Below, piece after piece: positions 1 to 8,699 of a DNA stretch of 42,391 bases. Below the pieces are notes generated by a model. It worked only from the letters and a program-made list of their open reading frames with translations. It was not told the origin of the DNA and made no database searches. The DNA comes from Slackia heliotrinireducens. GTDB taxonomy: Bacteria; Actinomycetota; Aquicultoria; DYIV01. Position 1 is the stretch's first letter, and every line of letters starts with the position of its first letter. Made by a program: the position numbers and the translations under genes. The DNA lies in the NCBI GenBank assembly GCA_020723435.1, contig DYIV01000009.1, positions 1 to 42,391 on the forward strand. Reading direction: 5' to 3'.

Positions 1-216
1 AAATAGAGCCAGATTCAGCACCAGGACCGGAAGCACATGCAGCGTCGTTGCCAGCAGATCGAGCAAATGCCAGCGTTCATCTTCGGGCTTGTTTAACCCT
101 TCGACGACCAGCATTCCCCGCCCCATCGCGCGCGCCAGGCTGCCCAACAGCGCCCGGCGGCCATTATGCTGCGGGCCGCGCACGATCAACGCGCCGATCT
201 CGCCCGCCGCGAGCAG
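1..216 (-). CDS. Fragment of an unrelated ORF running off the window edge, AAA/ATPase-like (right boundary approximate)
   Basis: The reverse strand reads without stops as ...HLLAAGEIGALIVRGPQHNGRRALLGSLARAMGRGMLVVEGLNKPEDERWHLLDLLATTLHVLPVLVLNLALF, with protein-like composition. It is not in the ORF track because it is open-ended. The family guess is from memory only. Confidence 0.45.
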   Translation of the reverse strand, partial: MLAAGEIGALIVRGPQHNGRRALLGSLARAMGRGMLVVEGLNKPEDERWHLLDLLATTLHVLPVLVLNLALF

Positions 217-2124
217 GTGACCGTCGCCGGAACGGTCAAGAGTGTACGGATCCGCAGAGTCCGGCGGGGGTTGTCGATCACAAGCATCGGGATCTTCGAC
301 GGGACGGGCTACCTCTTCGGAACCTGGTTCAACCAGGACTATGTGGCCGAGCGCCTGAAAGAGGGCACGCGCGTCGTGTTCGGCGGCAGGGCCGTGTTCG
401 AATACGGCCGACTCCAGATAGGCCAGCCGTTCGTAGATGTCGTCTCCGACGAAGATGAAGAGACGGAGCGAGTTCACACGACGGGTCTGGTCCCCATCTA
501 CTCCGCGACGGAGAGGCTCTCCTCCACCATGATCAGGCGGATCGTGAAGCGCGCGCTCGAGGACTTCGGTCTGGTGTGCGATCCGCTTCCGGCTAGGCTG
601 CGAGAGTGTAGAGCTCTCGTGACCCGAAGCGCGGCTCTGGCCGACATCCACTTCCCGACGGACAGGGCCGCATGCGAAGCGGCGCGCCGGCGCCTCGTCT
701 ACGAGGAATTCCTCGTGATGCAGATCGGAATCGCGGCTCGGAGGGCCCGCCTGGCTTCGTCGCTGGGGGGCATACGCCATAGGATCACAGGTGAGATGTC
801 GAGACGCCTGGAGTCGGCGCTACCCTTCAACTTTACGTCAGACCAGAGAAGAGCCGTGGATGAGATCTATGCGGATATGAAGGCTGCTCGGCCAATGAAT
901 CGACTGCTTCAGGGTGAAGTGGGTTCGGGTAAGACCGCCGTGGCCATGGCGGCGCTGCTGGGGGCGGTCGAAAGCGGGTATCAGGCCGCGGTCATGGCCC
1001 CTACGGAGGTCCTGGCGGCGCAGCACTTCGAGAAGATAGAAGCGGTCTTTGCGGGACTGGGCGTCCGTACGGTGTCTCTGACCGGCGGCACGCGCTCCGG
1101 GGAGAAGAGCGAGGCACGCGACCGGATCAAGGCGGGGGAGGCAGATGTCGTAATCGGAACGCACGCCTTGATCGAGAAGGCCGTCGACTACGACAGACTG
1201 GGCTTGGTCATAGTGGACGAGCAGCACAGATTCGGTGTGCGACAGCGACTGGCAATGCGCGAGAAGGGCTCCAACCCCGACACTCTTGTAATGACAGCCA
1301 CGCCGATCCCCCGAACGCTTGCGCTTACGCTCTACGGAGACCTGGATGTCTCCGTGATACGGCAGCTGCCGGGAGGAAGACGCGTCGGAGAACACGTCGA
1401 GACACGCGTCTTCGACAAGAAGCATCGTCGCGAGGCGTATCGAATCGTGCGCGAAGAGGTCGCGGCCGGTCGCCAAGCCTACGTGGTCTGCCCACTCATC
1501 GAGGAGTCGGAGAAGATCGACGTGAAGGCCGTGACAGAGGAGCTGAAACGTCTCGAGGCTGAATTCCCCGACCTCCGCATCGGACTCCTTCACGGCAGGC
1601 TGGCGTCAGCGCAGAAGGCTGAGGTCATGGATGCGTTTCGAGGCGGCCGGATCGACATACTACTGGCGACCACGGTCATCGAGGTCGGTATCGATGTCCC
1701 GAACGCAACCGTGATGCTCGTCGAGGATGCCGAGCGCTTCGGCCTTTCCCAGCTGCACCAGCTCCGCGGGCGGATCGGCAGGGGCGCCCATCGCGCGATA
1801 TGCATGCTCTTCGCCGACCCCGCTACCGATGAGGGGAAGGCGCGGATGTCGGCGATCGTATCGATCGCCGACGGGTTCGCGCTGGCCGAAGAGGACATGC
1901 GCATTCGGGGAGAGGGACAGCTCTTCGGCCCGCGCCAGGCGGGGCTTCCAGATCTTCGCGTGGGGAGGCTGTCAGAGGATGAGGCGCTTCTGCGGCTGGC
2001 CCGGGACGATGCGCGGGAGATCGTGGATTCGGATTTAGAAATCGCGCGGCCGGAGCACGCTCTGCTCTCCGCGGAGGTGGCGCGACGCTTCGGATGCGCC
2101 CTCGACTGGACCGCGTCAGGCTAG
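166..2124 (+). CDS. recG: ATP-dependent DNA helicase RecG, 5'-truncated (authentic RecG sequence begins around nt 215-220)
   Basis: OB-fold wedge (VTVAGTVKSVRIRRVRRGLSITSIGIFDGTGYLFGTWFNQDYVAERLKEG), Walker A GEVGSGKTAVA, DEQHRFGVRQR, MTATPIPRTLALTLYGDLD, QLRGRIGRG. The N-terminal region before the OB fold is missing. Confidence 0.93.
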   Translation: MLRAAHDQRADLARREQVTVAGTVKSVRIRRVRRGLSITSIGIFDGTGYLFGTWFNQDYVAERLKEGTRVVFGGRAVFEYGRLQIGQPFVDVVSDEDEETERVHTTGLVPIYSATERLSSTMIRRIVKRALEDFGLVCDPLPARLRECRALVTRSAALADIHFPTDRAACEAARRRLVYEEFLVMQIGIAARRARLASSLGGIRHRITGEMSRRLESALPFNFTSDQRRAVDEIYADMKAARPMNRLLQGEVGSGKTAVAMAALLGAVESGYQAAVMAPTEVLAAQHFEKIEAVFAGLGVRTVSLTGGTRSGEKSEARDRIKAGEADVVIGTHALIEKAVDYDRLGLVIVDEQHRFGVRQRLAMREKGSNPDTLVMTATPIPRTLALTLYGDLDVSVIRQLPGGRRVGEHVETRVFDKKHRREAYRIVREEVAAGRQAYVVCPLIEESEKIDVKAVTEELKRLEAEFPDLRIGLLHGRLASAQKAEVMDAFRGGRIDILLATTVIEVGIDVPNATVMLVEDAERFGLSQLHQLRGRIGRGAHRAICMLFADPATDEGKARMSAIVSIADGFALAEEDMRIRGEGQLFGPRQAGLPDLRVGRLSEDEALLRLARDDAREIVDSDLEIARPEHALLSAEVARRFGCALDWTASG

Positions 2125-2132
2125 GAGGTGCG

Positions 2133-2702
2133 GTGAGAGTCATCGCCGGCTCAGCGAAGGGCCATAGACTCAAGTGTCCCAAGGGGAGGATCGTCCGTCC
2201 CACCGCGGACAGGATGCGAGAAGCGATCTTCAGCATGGTATCCCGGCGGATCGACGGGGCGCGCGTGCTGGACCTGTACGCGGGGGCCGGAACGCTTGGA
2301 ATCGAGGCGCTTTCGCGCGGAGCCCGCGAAGCGGTCTTCGTGGAGCGATCGGGGCGCGTGGCGACCTCGCTCGCCGAGAACCTGGAGAAATGTCGGCTCC
2401 AAGAGCGAGCGACCATAGTGGTGTCGAGGGTCGAGGACTACGTTGCGGTTGACCCCGAGAAAGGGGATTCGTTCGATTTGATTTTTTTGGACCCTCCCTA
2501 TAGAATAGCCAATACTGAGGTCTCACGGGTGATAAAGCACCTGGTAGAGCGGCTTTTTTTGGCCAAAGGCGGACTGCTGGTCTTGGAGCGTTCGAGCAGC
2601 GTCGGCGCAACGACCGCCGGCCGGCTCGTGCTGAGGGACACCAAGACGTACGGGGACACGCGGATCACGATCTTTGAAGAGAGAGTAGCCGGTGAAGGGT
2701 AG
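2133..2702 (+). CDS. rsmD: 16S rRNA (guanine966-N2)-methyltransferase RsmD; start refined to GTG 2133
   Basis: VRVIAGSAKGHRLKCPKG...RPTADRMREAIFSM...LDLYAGAGTLGIEALSRGA...IFLDPPY; SD GGAGGTG just upstream of GTG; next to coaD. Confidence 0.93.
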   Translation: MRVIAGSAKGHRLKCPKGRIVRPTADRMREAIFSMVSRRIDGARVLDLYAGAGTLGIEALSRGAREAVFVERSGRVATSLAENLEKCRLQERATIVVSRVEDYVAVDPEKGDSFDLIFLDPPYRIANTEVSRVIKHLVERLFLAKGGLLVLERSSSVGATTAGRLVLRDTKTYGDTRITIFEERVAGEG

Positions 2703-3195
2703 CGTTGCGGTCTGTCCAGGCACGTTCGACCCCATCACGGCGGGCCATCTCGACATCATAGACCGCTCCCGGCAGCTCTTCGGCACGGTGGTCATCGGGG
2801 TGGCGAGCAATCCAGCGAAGGCTCCGCTCTTCTCGCTCGATGAGCGCGTATCCTTTGTGAGCGAGGCCATTGCGGGTCGCGCGGGGCTGGAGGTCGCGAC
2901 GTTTGACGAGTTGCTCGTCGACTTCGCCCGCAAGCACGAGAGCCGGGTTATCGTCAAAGGTCTGAGGGCGACGTCGGACTTTGAGAGGGAGTTCCAAATG
3001 GCTCAGTTCGCGCGTCGCCTGGCACCTGAGATCGAAACGCTGTTCATGATGGCGATTCCCGAGTACATGTTTCTGAGTTCCAGCGCGGTCAAGGAGATCG
3101 CCAGTTACGGAGGTACCGTGGGGGGCCTCGTTCCCGAGGTCGTTGAGGCGGCACTGATCTCCAAGTACGAGAGCGGCTTGGAGGGAGGCACTTAG
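2692..3195 (+). CDS. coaD: Phosphopantetheine adenylyltransferase
   Basis: VCPGTFDPITAGHLDIIDRSRQLF, VKGLRATSDFEREFQMAQFAR, MFLSSSAVKEIASYGG. Confidence 0.97.
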   Translation: MKGSVAVCPGTFDPITAGHLDIIDRSRQLFGTVVIGVASNPAKAPLFSLDERVSFVSEAIAGRAGLEVATFDELLVDFARKHESRVIVKGLRATSDFEREFQMAQFARRLAPEIETLFMMAIPEYMFLSSSAVKEIASYGGTVGGLVPEVVEAALISKYESGLEGGT

Positions 3196-3684
3196 ATGTA
3201 CATTATGGCGTTGATAGACAGGCTCGAAGAGCTGATTGCGACGGGCAAGAAGGTTCCTCTCACCGGTTCCGTAATGGTGCCGGAGCAGAAGCTGTACGAC
3301 ATAATCGACGAGATTCGTGCGACCTTCCCCGACGAGCTGAAGCAGGCGCGCTGGATCGTCAAGGAGCGCCAAGAGATGCTCGACGAGGCGGAGAAAGAGG
3401 CGAATCGCATTCTCGAAGAGGCCAGAGACAAGGCGAATGCTATGGCGGCCGAGACCGAGATCGTCAAGCTGTCCGAGCAACAGGCCGCTGAGATACTTGA
3501 CGCCGCGCGCGCCAGAGAGAGGGAGATTCGCCTTGGCGCCGAGGACTATGCCGACGAGATGCTGGCGAACTTGGAGGTCAACCTCGGAAAGCTGCTAACG
3601 GCGGTGCAGCGCGGGCGCGATCGACTTCAGGGCAAGGGCTCCGCGTCGGAAACAGCGACGCCTCGTCCTCCCACTCAGCAATAG
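3196..3684 (+). CDS. Coiled-coil, ATP synthase subunit b/DivIVA-like protein of the coaD-DUF177 block
   Basis: Long charged helix (KERQEMLDEAEKEANRILEEARDKANAMAAETEIVKLSEQQAAEILDAARARERE); position between coaD and DUF177. Confidence 0.7.
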   Translation: MYIMALIDRLEELIATGKKVPLTGSVMVPEQKLYDIIDEIRATFPDELKQARWIVKERQEMLDEAEKEANRILEEARDKANAMAAETEIVKLSEQQAAEILDAARAREREIRLGAEDYADEMLANLEVNLGKLLTAVQRGRDRLQGKGSASETATPRPPTQQ

Positions 3685-3691
3685 GCCTCTT

Positions 3692-3726
3692 TGGCGCGAC
3701 GTCACGTCAGACGGCGTCGCGGCGTG
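3692..3726 (+). terminator. Hairpin in the coiled-coil/DUF177 intergenic region, possible terminator or attenuator
   Basis: GCGACG...CGTCGC inverted arms followed by a short T-rich stretch (gtgtttctc). Confidence 0.3.
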
Positions 3727-3754
3727 TTTCTCACAGCACCGGAGGTATTCCCCT

Positions 3755-4312
3755 ATGACTGCTTCCATCAAAGTGGACGTTGCTCCGTTGCTTTCTGCTG
3801 CCGGAGAGAGAAGGCACTACAATGCGCTGGTGACGATGGAGCCTATCCACAGGGGTGAGGAGGAGATCAACTTCGCCGGCCCGGTGGAGGTCGATGTGGC
3901 GATCGAATCGGTGAAGCGCGGCGTGCTGTACGTCGAGGGGGACGCCTCGGGCGTCTTGAAGCTCGTCTGCAGCAGGTGCCTTGAGGGCTTCACAGCCGCC
4001 TTTGGGGCGCCGCTAAGTGAGACGTTTTGCGTGCCCTTGCGTGTAAGCGACGACGAAGAGTGCTACGTCATCGAGGGACAGGAGATGGATCTTGGCCCCG
4101 TGGTCGAGCAGGCGTTCTTGCTGGCGCTGCCGATGAAGATCGTCCACGACGAGGATTGCCGTGGTCTCTGTTCGATCTGCGGCACAGACCTCAATCGCAA
4201 CCCCGACCATTCACATGACGCCGCACCCGATACGCGCTTTGGTGAACTCGGGCGCCTGCTCGGCGGCGACTGGGAAGAGAGAGAGTCCGGCGATGGAACG
4301 GGTAAGGACTGA
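3755..4312 (+). CDS. DUF177/YceD family protein
   Basis: YceD-like pattern with CSRCLEGF and the C-terminal DEDCRGLCSICGTDLN; usual partner of rpmF. Confidence 0.88.
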   Translation: MTASIKVDVAPLLSAAGERRHYNALVTMEPIHRGEEEINFAGPVEVDVAIESVKRGVLYVEGDASGVLKLVCSRCLEGFTAAFGAPLSETFCVPLRVSDDEECYVIEGQEMDLGPVVEQAFLLALPMKIVHDEDCRGLCSICGTDLNRNPDHSHDAAPDTRFGELGRLLGGDWEERESGDGTGKD

Positions 4313-4329
4313 GGATGTGACCCCGGGCG

Positions 4330-5106
4330 TCAGCCGGTCGCGAGAACGCCCTCGATCGCCTGCTTGATGTGCGCTACTTCCTGAAGAACCGGTGTGGCGG
4401 CGACAGGCGTCCCATCGAACGCGGCGGCGGCCAGATCGTCGTGCCAGGCCAGCGAGCCCAACAGGGATATCCCGCCAACGGCCTCGGCCACCTGTTGAGG
4501 TTGCTCGGGGCCGCGAACCTTGTTGACGACCAGACCGAGACGCTCGATGCTCACGTCTTCAGCAAGGCGGCGGATCGTCTGAGCCGTATGAATCGCGGCA
4601 CGTGTCGGCTCGGCCACGACGATGAGCATATCGACACCTCGAGCCGTCGCACGTCCCAAGTGCTCGATCCCGGCCTCCATATCAGCAATGACCACCTGGT
4701 CCGACTCCACGATGAGGTGGTCAAAGAGCGTTTGGAGCAGGACATTCTCCGGGCAAGCACAGCCGGCGCCGCCCTTTCGAACCGCGCCGAGGACAAGCAG
4801 CTTCACGCCGCTCGCGTCAATGCCGTAGGCCTCCGCGATGTCGTCCACCTTGGGGTTGAGGGTGACGAAACCGCCGCCCTCGCCGCCTGCCGCTCCCATG
4901 CGATCCCGGATCAGATCACGCTTCTGTGAAAGCGGCGTGATCGTCTCGGCGACGGCCGGGGGGATGCCCAGCGCGAGAGCCAGGTTGGTGTCCGGATCGG
5001 CGTCGATGGCCACGACGTCTCTCCCGTCTTGCACGAAGAGGGACGCGAGACCGGCCGAAAGCGTCGTCTTGCCGACGCCGCCCTTGCCGGTGACTGCGAG
5101 CTTCAT
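4330..5106 (-). CDS. cooC: CooC-type P-loop ATPase (CODH/ACS nickel-insertion accessory protein family); start refined to ATG 5106
   Basis: MKLAVTGKGGVGKTTLSAGLASLF (deviant Walker A), IDADPDTNLALALG, GAGCACPENVLLQTLFDHLIVESDQVVIADMEAGIEHLGRATARGVD. The Cys-x-Cys is typical of CooC/AcsF. Confidence 0.88.
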   Translation of the reverse strand: MKLAVTGKGGVGKTTLSAGLASLFVQDGRDVVAIDADPDTNLALALGIPPAVAETITPLSQKRDLIRDRMGAAGGEGGGFVTLNPKVDDIAEAYGIDASGVKLLVLGAVRKGGAGCACPENVLLQTLFDHLIVESDQVVIADMEAGIEHLGRATARGVDMLIVVAEPTRAAIHTAQTIRRLAEDVSIERLGLVVNKVRGPEQPQQVAEAVGGISLLGSLAWHDDLAAAAFDGTPVAATPVLQEVAHIKQAIEGVLATG

Positions 5107-5160
5107 GTCTTGCAGTGTACCCATGTGGGATGCGCAGGGGAAGGAGTGGGGCGGCCGGGA

Positions 5161-5190
5161 TTGCGGGTCGGTGCGGGGGAGTCTTATGGT
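5161..5190 (+). promoter_or_regulatory. Putative sigma70-type promoter upstream of rpmF
   Basis: TTGCGG (5161-5166), 18-nt spacer, TATGGT (5185-5190). Confidence 0.3.
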
Positions 5191-5243
5191 ATTATCTTCG
5201 AGTTGCACGGCGCTCAAGCGCCGGGAAGGAGCGAGAATAGAAC

Positions 5244-5420
5244 ATGGCAGTCCCCAAGAGAAAGACATCGAAGGCCACGCGCAACAGCCGGCGGTCGCAC
5301 TGGAAAGCGACCGTGCCCACGGTGTCGGAGTGCCCTCAGTGCCACCAGCCGAAGCTTCCGCACCGGGCCTGTCCCGAATGCGGCTTCTATAACAACCGAG
5401 AGGTTATTGAGACGGACTAG
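5244..5420 (+). CDS. rpmF: Ribosomal protein L32 (58 aa; absent from the supplied ORF track)
   Basis: ATG at 5244 translates to MAVPKRKTSKATRNSRRSHWKATVPTVSECPQCHQPKLPHRACPECGFYNNREVIETD; SD-like GGAAGGAG upstream; zinc-ribbon CxxC...CxxC. Confidence 0.96.
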   Translation: MAVPKRKTSKATRNSRRSHWKATVPTVSECPQCHQPKLPHRACPECGFYNNREVIETD

Positions 5421-5496
5421 ATAGGCCGCCCGCGAGCTGCTGTTAGCGTCGATCCGAGCACTGCCGGGACGCCGCGCCGCAGACGCGAAGGAATCT

Positions 5497-5526
5497 GAAC
5501 CATCGCCCGTGTGGCGATGGTTCTTT
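5497..5526 (+). terminator. Putative terminator hairpin downstream of rpmF
   Basis: Perfect 11-bp inverted repeat GAACCATCGCC-cgtgt-GGCGATGGTTC followed by TTT. Confidence 0.6.
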
Positions 5527-5612
5527 GCGAATGGGCGACCGTGGTATGCTGCCCGTGGAATATTCGCCCACCGATCGGGCCTCCACGGCGGCGCCCGGCG
5601 CCTCGATGAGGA

Positions 5613-6680
5613 GTGAATGTGGAACCGGTATATGTCGTCTCGACCGAGGGATTCTCAGGCAAGACGGGCCTCTGCGCAAGCTTGGGGCTTCGCGCTCGCT
5701 CGCGCGGCCTGCGCGTCGGATATATGAAGCCCGTGGGGACCCTCCCAACTCGCGTCGACGGAGACCTCGTCGACGAGGACTGCGTCTGCCTCCGGGAGGT
5801 CCTCGAGCTCGCGGAGCCGGCGAAGGCCCTTTCGCCGATCGTGATGACGCCGCAGTTCATTCATGGGCAGCTGGCAAGGCCGCGTCTCAACTGCTCGGCG
5901 ACGGTAATGGAGGCTTTCCGAACGTACCGGGAGGCGAAAGACCTCGTCGTGATGGAGGGGATGAGCCATCTGCGAGACGGAAGGTGGCTGGGCGTGTCGT
6001 CGCGGCAGGTGAGCCGGCTACTTCACGCGCGGGTCATCCTGCTGGTGAAGTTCGAGCACGAATTGGCCATCGACGACATCCTCGCGGCCAAGGACATGCT
6101 TGGCGAGAACCTGATGGGGGCTATTCTGAACTGGGTCCCCTCCGGCAAGATGCCGCTTGTCGGCGACGCGATCGTGCCCTTTCTCACCGACCAGGGCGTA
6201 CGGATCCTAGGCATAGTGGAGCGTGACGACCGACTCCTTGCGGTGACCGTTGCCGAGCTCGTCGAAGAGCTGGACGGGCGGCTCATCGTGGGCGACGACC
6301 ACGTCGGCGAGTCCATCGAGTCATTCATGGTGGGGGCGATGGGACAGAAGAAGGCGCTTTCATTCTTTCGGCAGCAGAGCAAGAAGGCGGTGATCACCGG
6401 CGGCGACAGGGAAGACGTTCAACTCGCCGCGTTGGAGACGCCGACGCGCGCTCTCATTCTCACCGGCAACCAGGAACCCACAAAGCGGGTTCAGGCGCGC
6501 GCCAAGAAGCTTGGCGTCCCCGTCATCGTCGTCGATATGGATACACTCCGCGCTGTGGAGCACGCCGAGACTATGGCGGGGCGGGTGCGCGTGCACGACG
6601 CGGCCCGCGCCAAGCGCATATACGGGATGCTGTCGGAAGCGATTGACCTGGATGCCGCCCTGGACGGCCTCGCCTCATGA
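5613..6680 (+). CDS. P-loop (BioD/AAA_26-like) + DRTGG domain protein, resembling the N-terminal part of long phosphotransacetylases without the catalytic domain
   Basis: VYVVSTEGFSGKTGLCASLGLRARSRGLRVGYMKPVG; VVMEGMSHLRDG; DRTGG-like MVGAMGQKKALSFFRQQSKKAVITGGDREDVQLAALETPTRALILTGNQEPTKRVQARAKKLGVPVIVVDMDTL. Confidence 0.83.
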   Translation: MNVEPVYVVSTEGFSGKTGLCASLGLRARSRGLRVGYMKPVGTLPTRVDGDLVDEDCVCLREVLELAEPAKALSPIVMTPQFIHGQLARPRLNCSATVMEAFRTYREAKDLVVMEGMSHLRDGRWLGVSSRQVSRLLHARVILLVKFEHELAIDDILAAKDMLGENLMGAILNWVPSGKMPLVGDAIVPFLTDQGVRILGIVERDDRLLAVTVAELVEELDGRLIVGDDHVGESIESFMVGAMGQKKALSFFRQQSKKAVITGGDREDVQLAALETPTRALILTGNQEPTKRVQARAKKLGVPVIVVDMDTLRAVEHAETMAGRVRVHDAARAKRIYGMLSEAIDLDAALDGLAS

Positions 6681-7702
6681 GCGCCGGCACTCCCGGAAAG
6701 GCCGTCGTCGCTGTTGACGCGATGGGGGGAGACTACGCTCCGCGCCAGGTTGTGGAGGGCGCCCTTCAAGCCGCCAGGGGCGACGCAGCTCTCGGCGTGC
6801 TGCTGGTGGGGAAGACCGAAGCCATACGCGAAATCGCCGGAGATGTCCCGCCCAACGTGGAGTTGGTCGAGGCGCCCGGTGTGATCGAGATGTCCGAGCA
6901 GCCCGCCAGGGCCGTTCGCGACAGAGCGGACGCTTCGGTGGTCGTGGCGTCGAGACTCGTCAAGGAGGGCCGGGCGGGCGCGTTCGTGTCCGCGGGCAAC
7001 ACCGGCGCCGCTATGGCGGCCGCACTGCTTCATCTCGGCAGAATCGAAGGGATATCCAGACCCGCGATCGCCGTTGTTGTCCCGACGCCGAAGGGCCCGG
7101 TCGTGCTGCTCGACGCGGGGGCCAATGCGGACTGCAAACCGGAGTTTCTGGCCGAGTTCGGCGTCATGGGAAGCGCCTACGCCTCGCGCCTGCTCGGCGT
7201 ATCCGATCCCCGCGTGGGTCTGCTCAACATCGGTGAGGAGAAGAGCAAAGGCAGCCAGCTCTATCGGGCGGCTCACGCGCTCCTAGCCGAGACTGAGTCG
7301 ATCAACTTCATCGGAAACATCGAGGGGAGAGATCTCTTTGAGGCGAAGGCGCACGTGGCTGTCGCAGATGGTTTCGTGGGGAACATGGTTCTGAAGGTGG
7401 CGGAGGGGCTTTCGGAAATGCTCTTTGAGGAGCTGAAGGGCGCCATATCGGATTCGGTCACTGCCAAGCTGGGAGGACTCCTGCTTCGATCGGGCCTCAG
7501 AGAGTTGCGGGCGAAGGTGGACTACGAGGAATACGGCGGTACGCAACTGCTGGGCGTCAACGGCGGATGCGTGATCGCGCACGGGGGGTCCGGAGCGAAG
7601 GCCATCGCGAACGCAGTGCGCGTGGCGTCGCGAGTTATCAACAGCGATGTTGTAGAGGCAATGAGCAGACAGATACAGAAGGGAGAAGACGATTCGGGAT
7701 AA
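6677..7702 (+). CDS. plsX: Phosphate acyltransferase PlsX
   Basis: VAVDAMGGDYAPRQVVEGAL, FVSAGNTGAAMAAALLHLGRI, LLDAGANADCKPEFLAEF, LNIGEEKSKGSQL. Confidence 0.97.
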   Translation: MSAGTPGKAVVAVDAMGGDYAPRQVVEGALQAARGDAALGVLLVGKTEAIREIAGDVPPNVELVEAPGVIEMSEQPARAVRDRADASVVVASRLVKEGRAGAFVSAGNTGAAMAAALLHLGRIEGISRPAIAVVVPTPKGPVVLLDAGANADCKPEFLAEFGVMGSAYASRLLGVSDPRVGLLNIGEEKSKGSQLYRAAHALLAETESINFIGNIEGRDLFEAKAHVAVADGFVGNMVLKVAEGLSEMLFEELKGAISDSVTAKLGGLLLRSGLRELRAKVDYEEYGGTQLLGVNGGCVIAHGGSGAKAIANAVRVASRVINSDVVEAMSRQIQKGEDDSG

Positions 7703-8699
7703 GCGGAATGGGGCGGCGATAACCGGCGTGGGGTCGTACGTGCCGCCGCGAAGAGTGACCAACCACGACTTGGAGCAGATTCTCGACACTTCCGACGAAT
7801 GGATTCGTACGCGCACCGGCATCGTGGAGAGGCGTGTCGTCAATGAAGGTGTCGTCACCTCGGATTTGGCGTTGGCGGCGGCCAAAGCGGCTCTCGCGGA
7901 CGCGGGTCTTGGCCCGGCCGACCTGGACTTGATTGTTGTCGCGACCGGGTCTCCAGACATGCTGTGGCCGTCTACGGCCTGTGTCCTGCAGGGAAAGCTT
8001 GGCGCGGGCTGTCCTGCGTTCGACGTGAGCGCCGCGTGCTCTGGGTTCGTCTACGGCATGAGCCTCGTGGAGGGGCTGGTCGCTGCCGGGCAGTACGAGA
8101 CCGTGCTGCTGGTGGGCGCCGATGCTCTGTCACGGCATCTCAACTGGAACGACCGCAGCACCTGTGTCCTGTTTGGCGACGGGGCAGGAGCCGTCGTCAT
8201 AAGGCGTGTCGATGGAGAGGGTGACATGCTCGGCTCGGTCCTGCGCGCCGATGGCCGTGACGCCGACATACTGAAGATACCGGCCGGCGGGAACGCTATC
8301 CCGCCGAGCACGGAGTCGGTAGAGGCGCATCTACACTACATCACTATGAATGGGCGGGAAGTCTTCAAGTTCGCCGTTAGGACCACGTGCGCCATTGTCG
8401 AGGAGGTTCTCGGCAGGGCGAACGTGGCACTCGACGAAGTAACCTACGTACTCTTCCATCAGGCAAACCAACGAATATGCGATGCGGCCGCGGAAGGTCT
8501 TGGGTTGCCGAAGGAGCGAGTACCTGGCAACATCGACAAGTACGGCAACACGTCGACGGCGTCGATACCGCTGCTGGTCGACGAGCTCTATCGCGCCGGC
8601 TCGTTGGAGGCCGGCAATATCATCGTTACGGTAGGTTTTGGGGCGGGCCTGACATGGGGAGCTAATGTCGTCCGCTGGAGCAAGGGAGGTCATGGGTGA
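7692..8699 (+). CDS. fabH: 3-oxoacyl-ACP synthase III FabH (track starts at GTG 7728; homology extends to an ATT at 7692)
   Basis: Frame upstream of 7728 reads IRDKRNGAAITGVGSYVPPRRVTNHDLE; DTSDEWIRTRTGI, DVSAACSGFVYGM, LFHQANQRI, YGNTSTASIPLLVDE. Confidence 0.94.
   Translation: MRDKRNGAAITGVGSYVPPRRVTNHDLEQILDTSDEWIRTRTGIVERRVVNEGVVTSDLALAAAKAALADAGLGPADLDLIVVATGSPDMLWPSTACVLQGKLGAGCPAFDVSAACSGFVYGMSLVEGLVAAGQYETVLLVGADALSRHLNWNDRSTCVLFGDGAGAVVIRRVDGEGDMLGSVLRADGRDADILKIPAGGNAIPPSTESVEAHLHYITMNGREVFKFAVRTTCAIVEEVLGRANVALDEVTYVLFHQANQRICDAAAEGLGLPKERVPGNIDKYGNTSTASIPLLVDELYRAGSLEAGNIIVTVGFGAGLTWGANVVRWSKGGHG

Noticed and set aside
48-458. 136-aa + strand ORF at the window start
   Set aside because: Out of frame with RecG and Arg/Pro-rich; spans the suspected chimeric junction.
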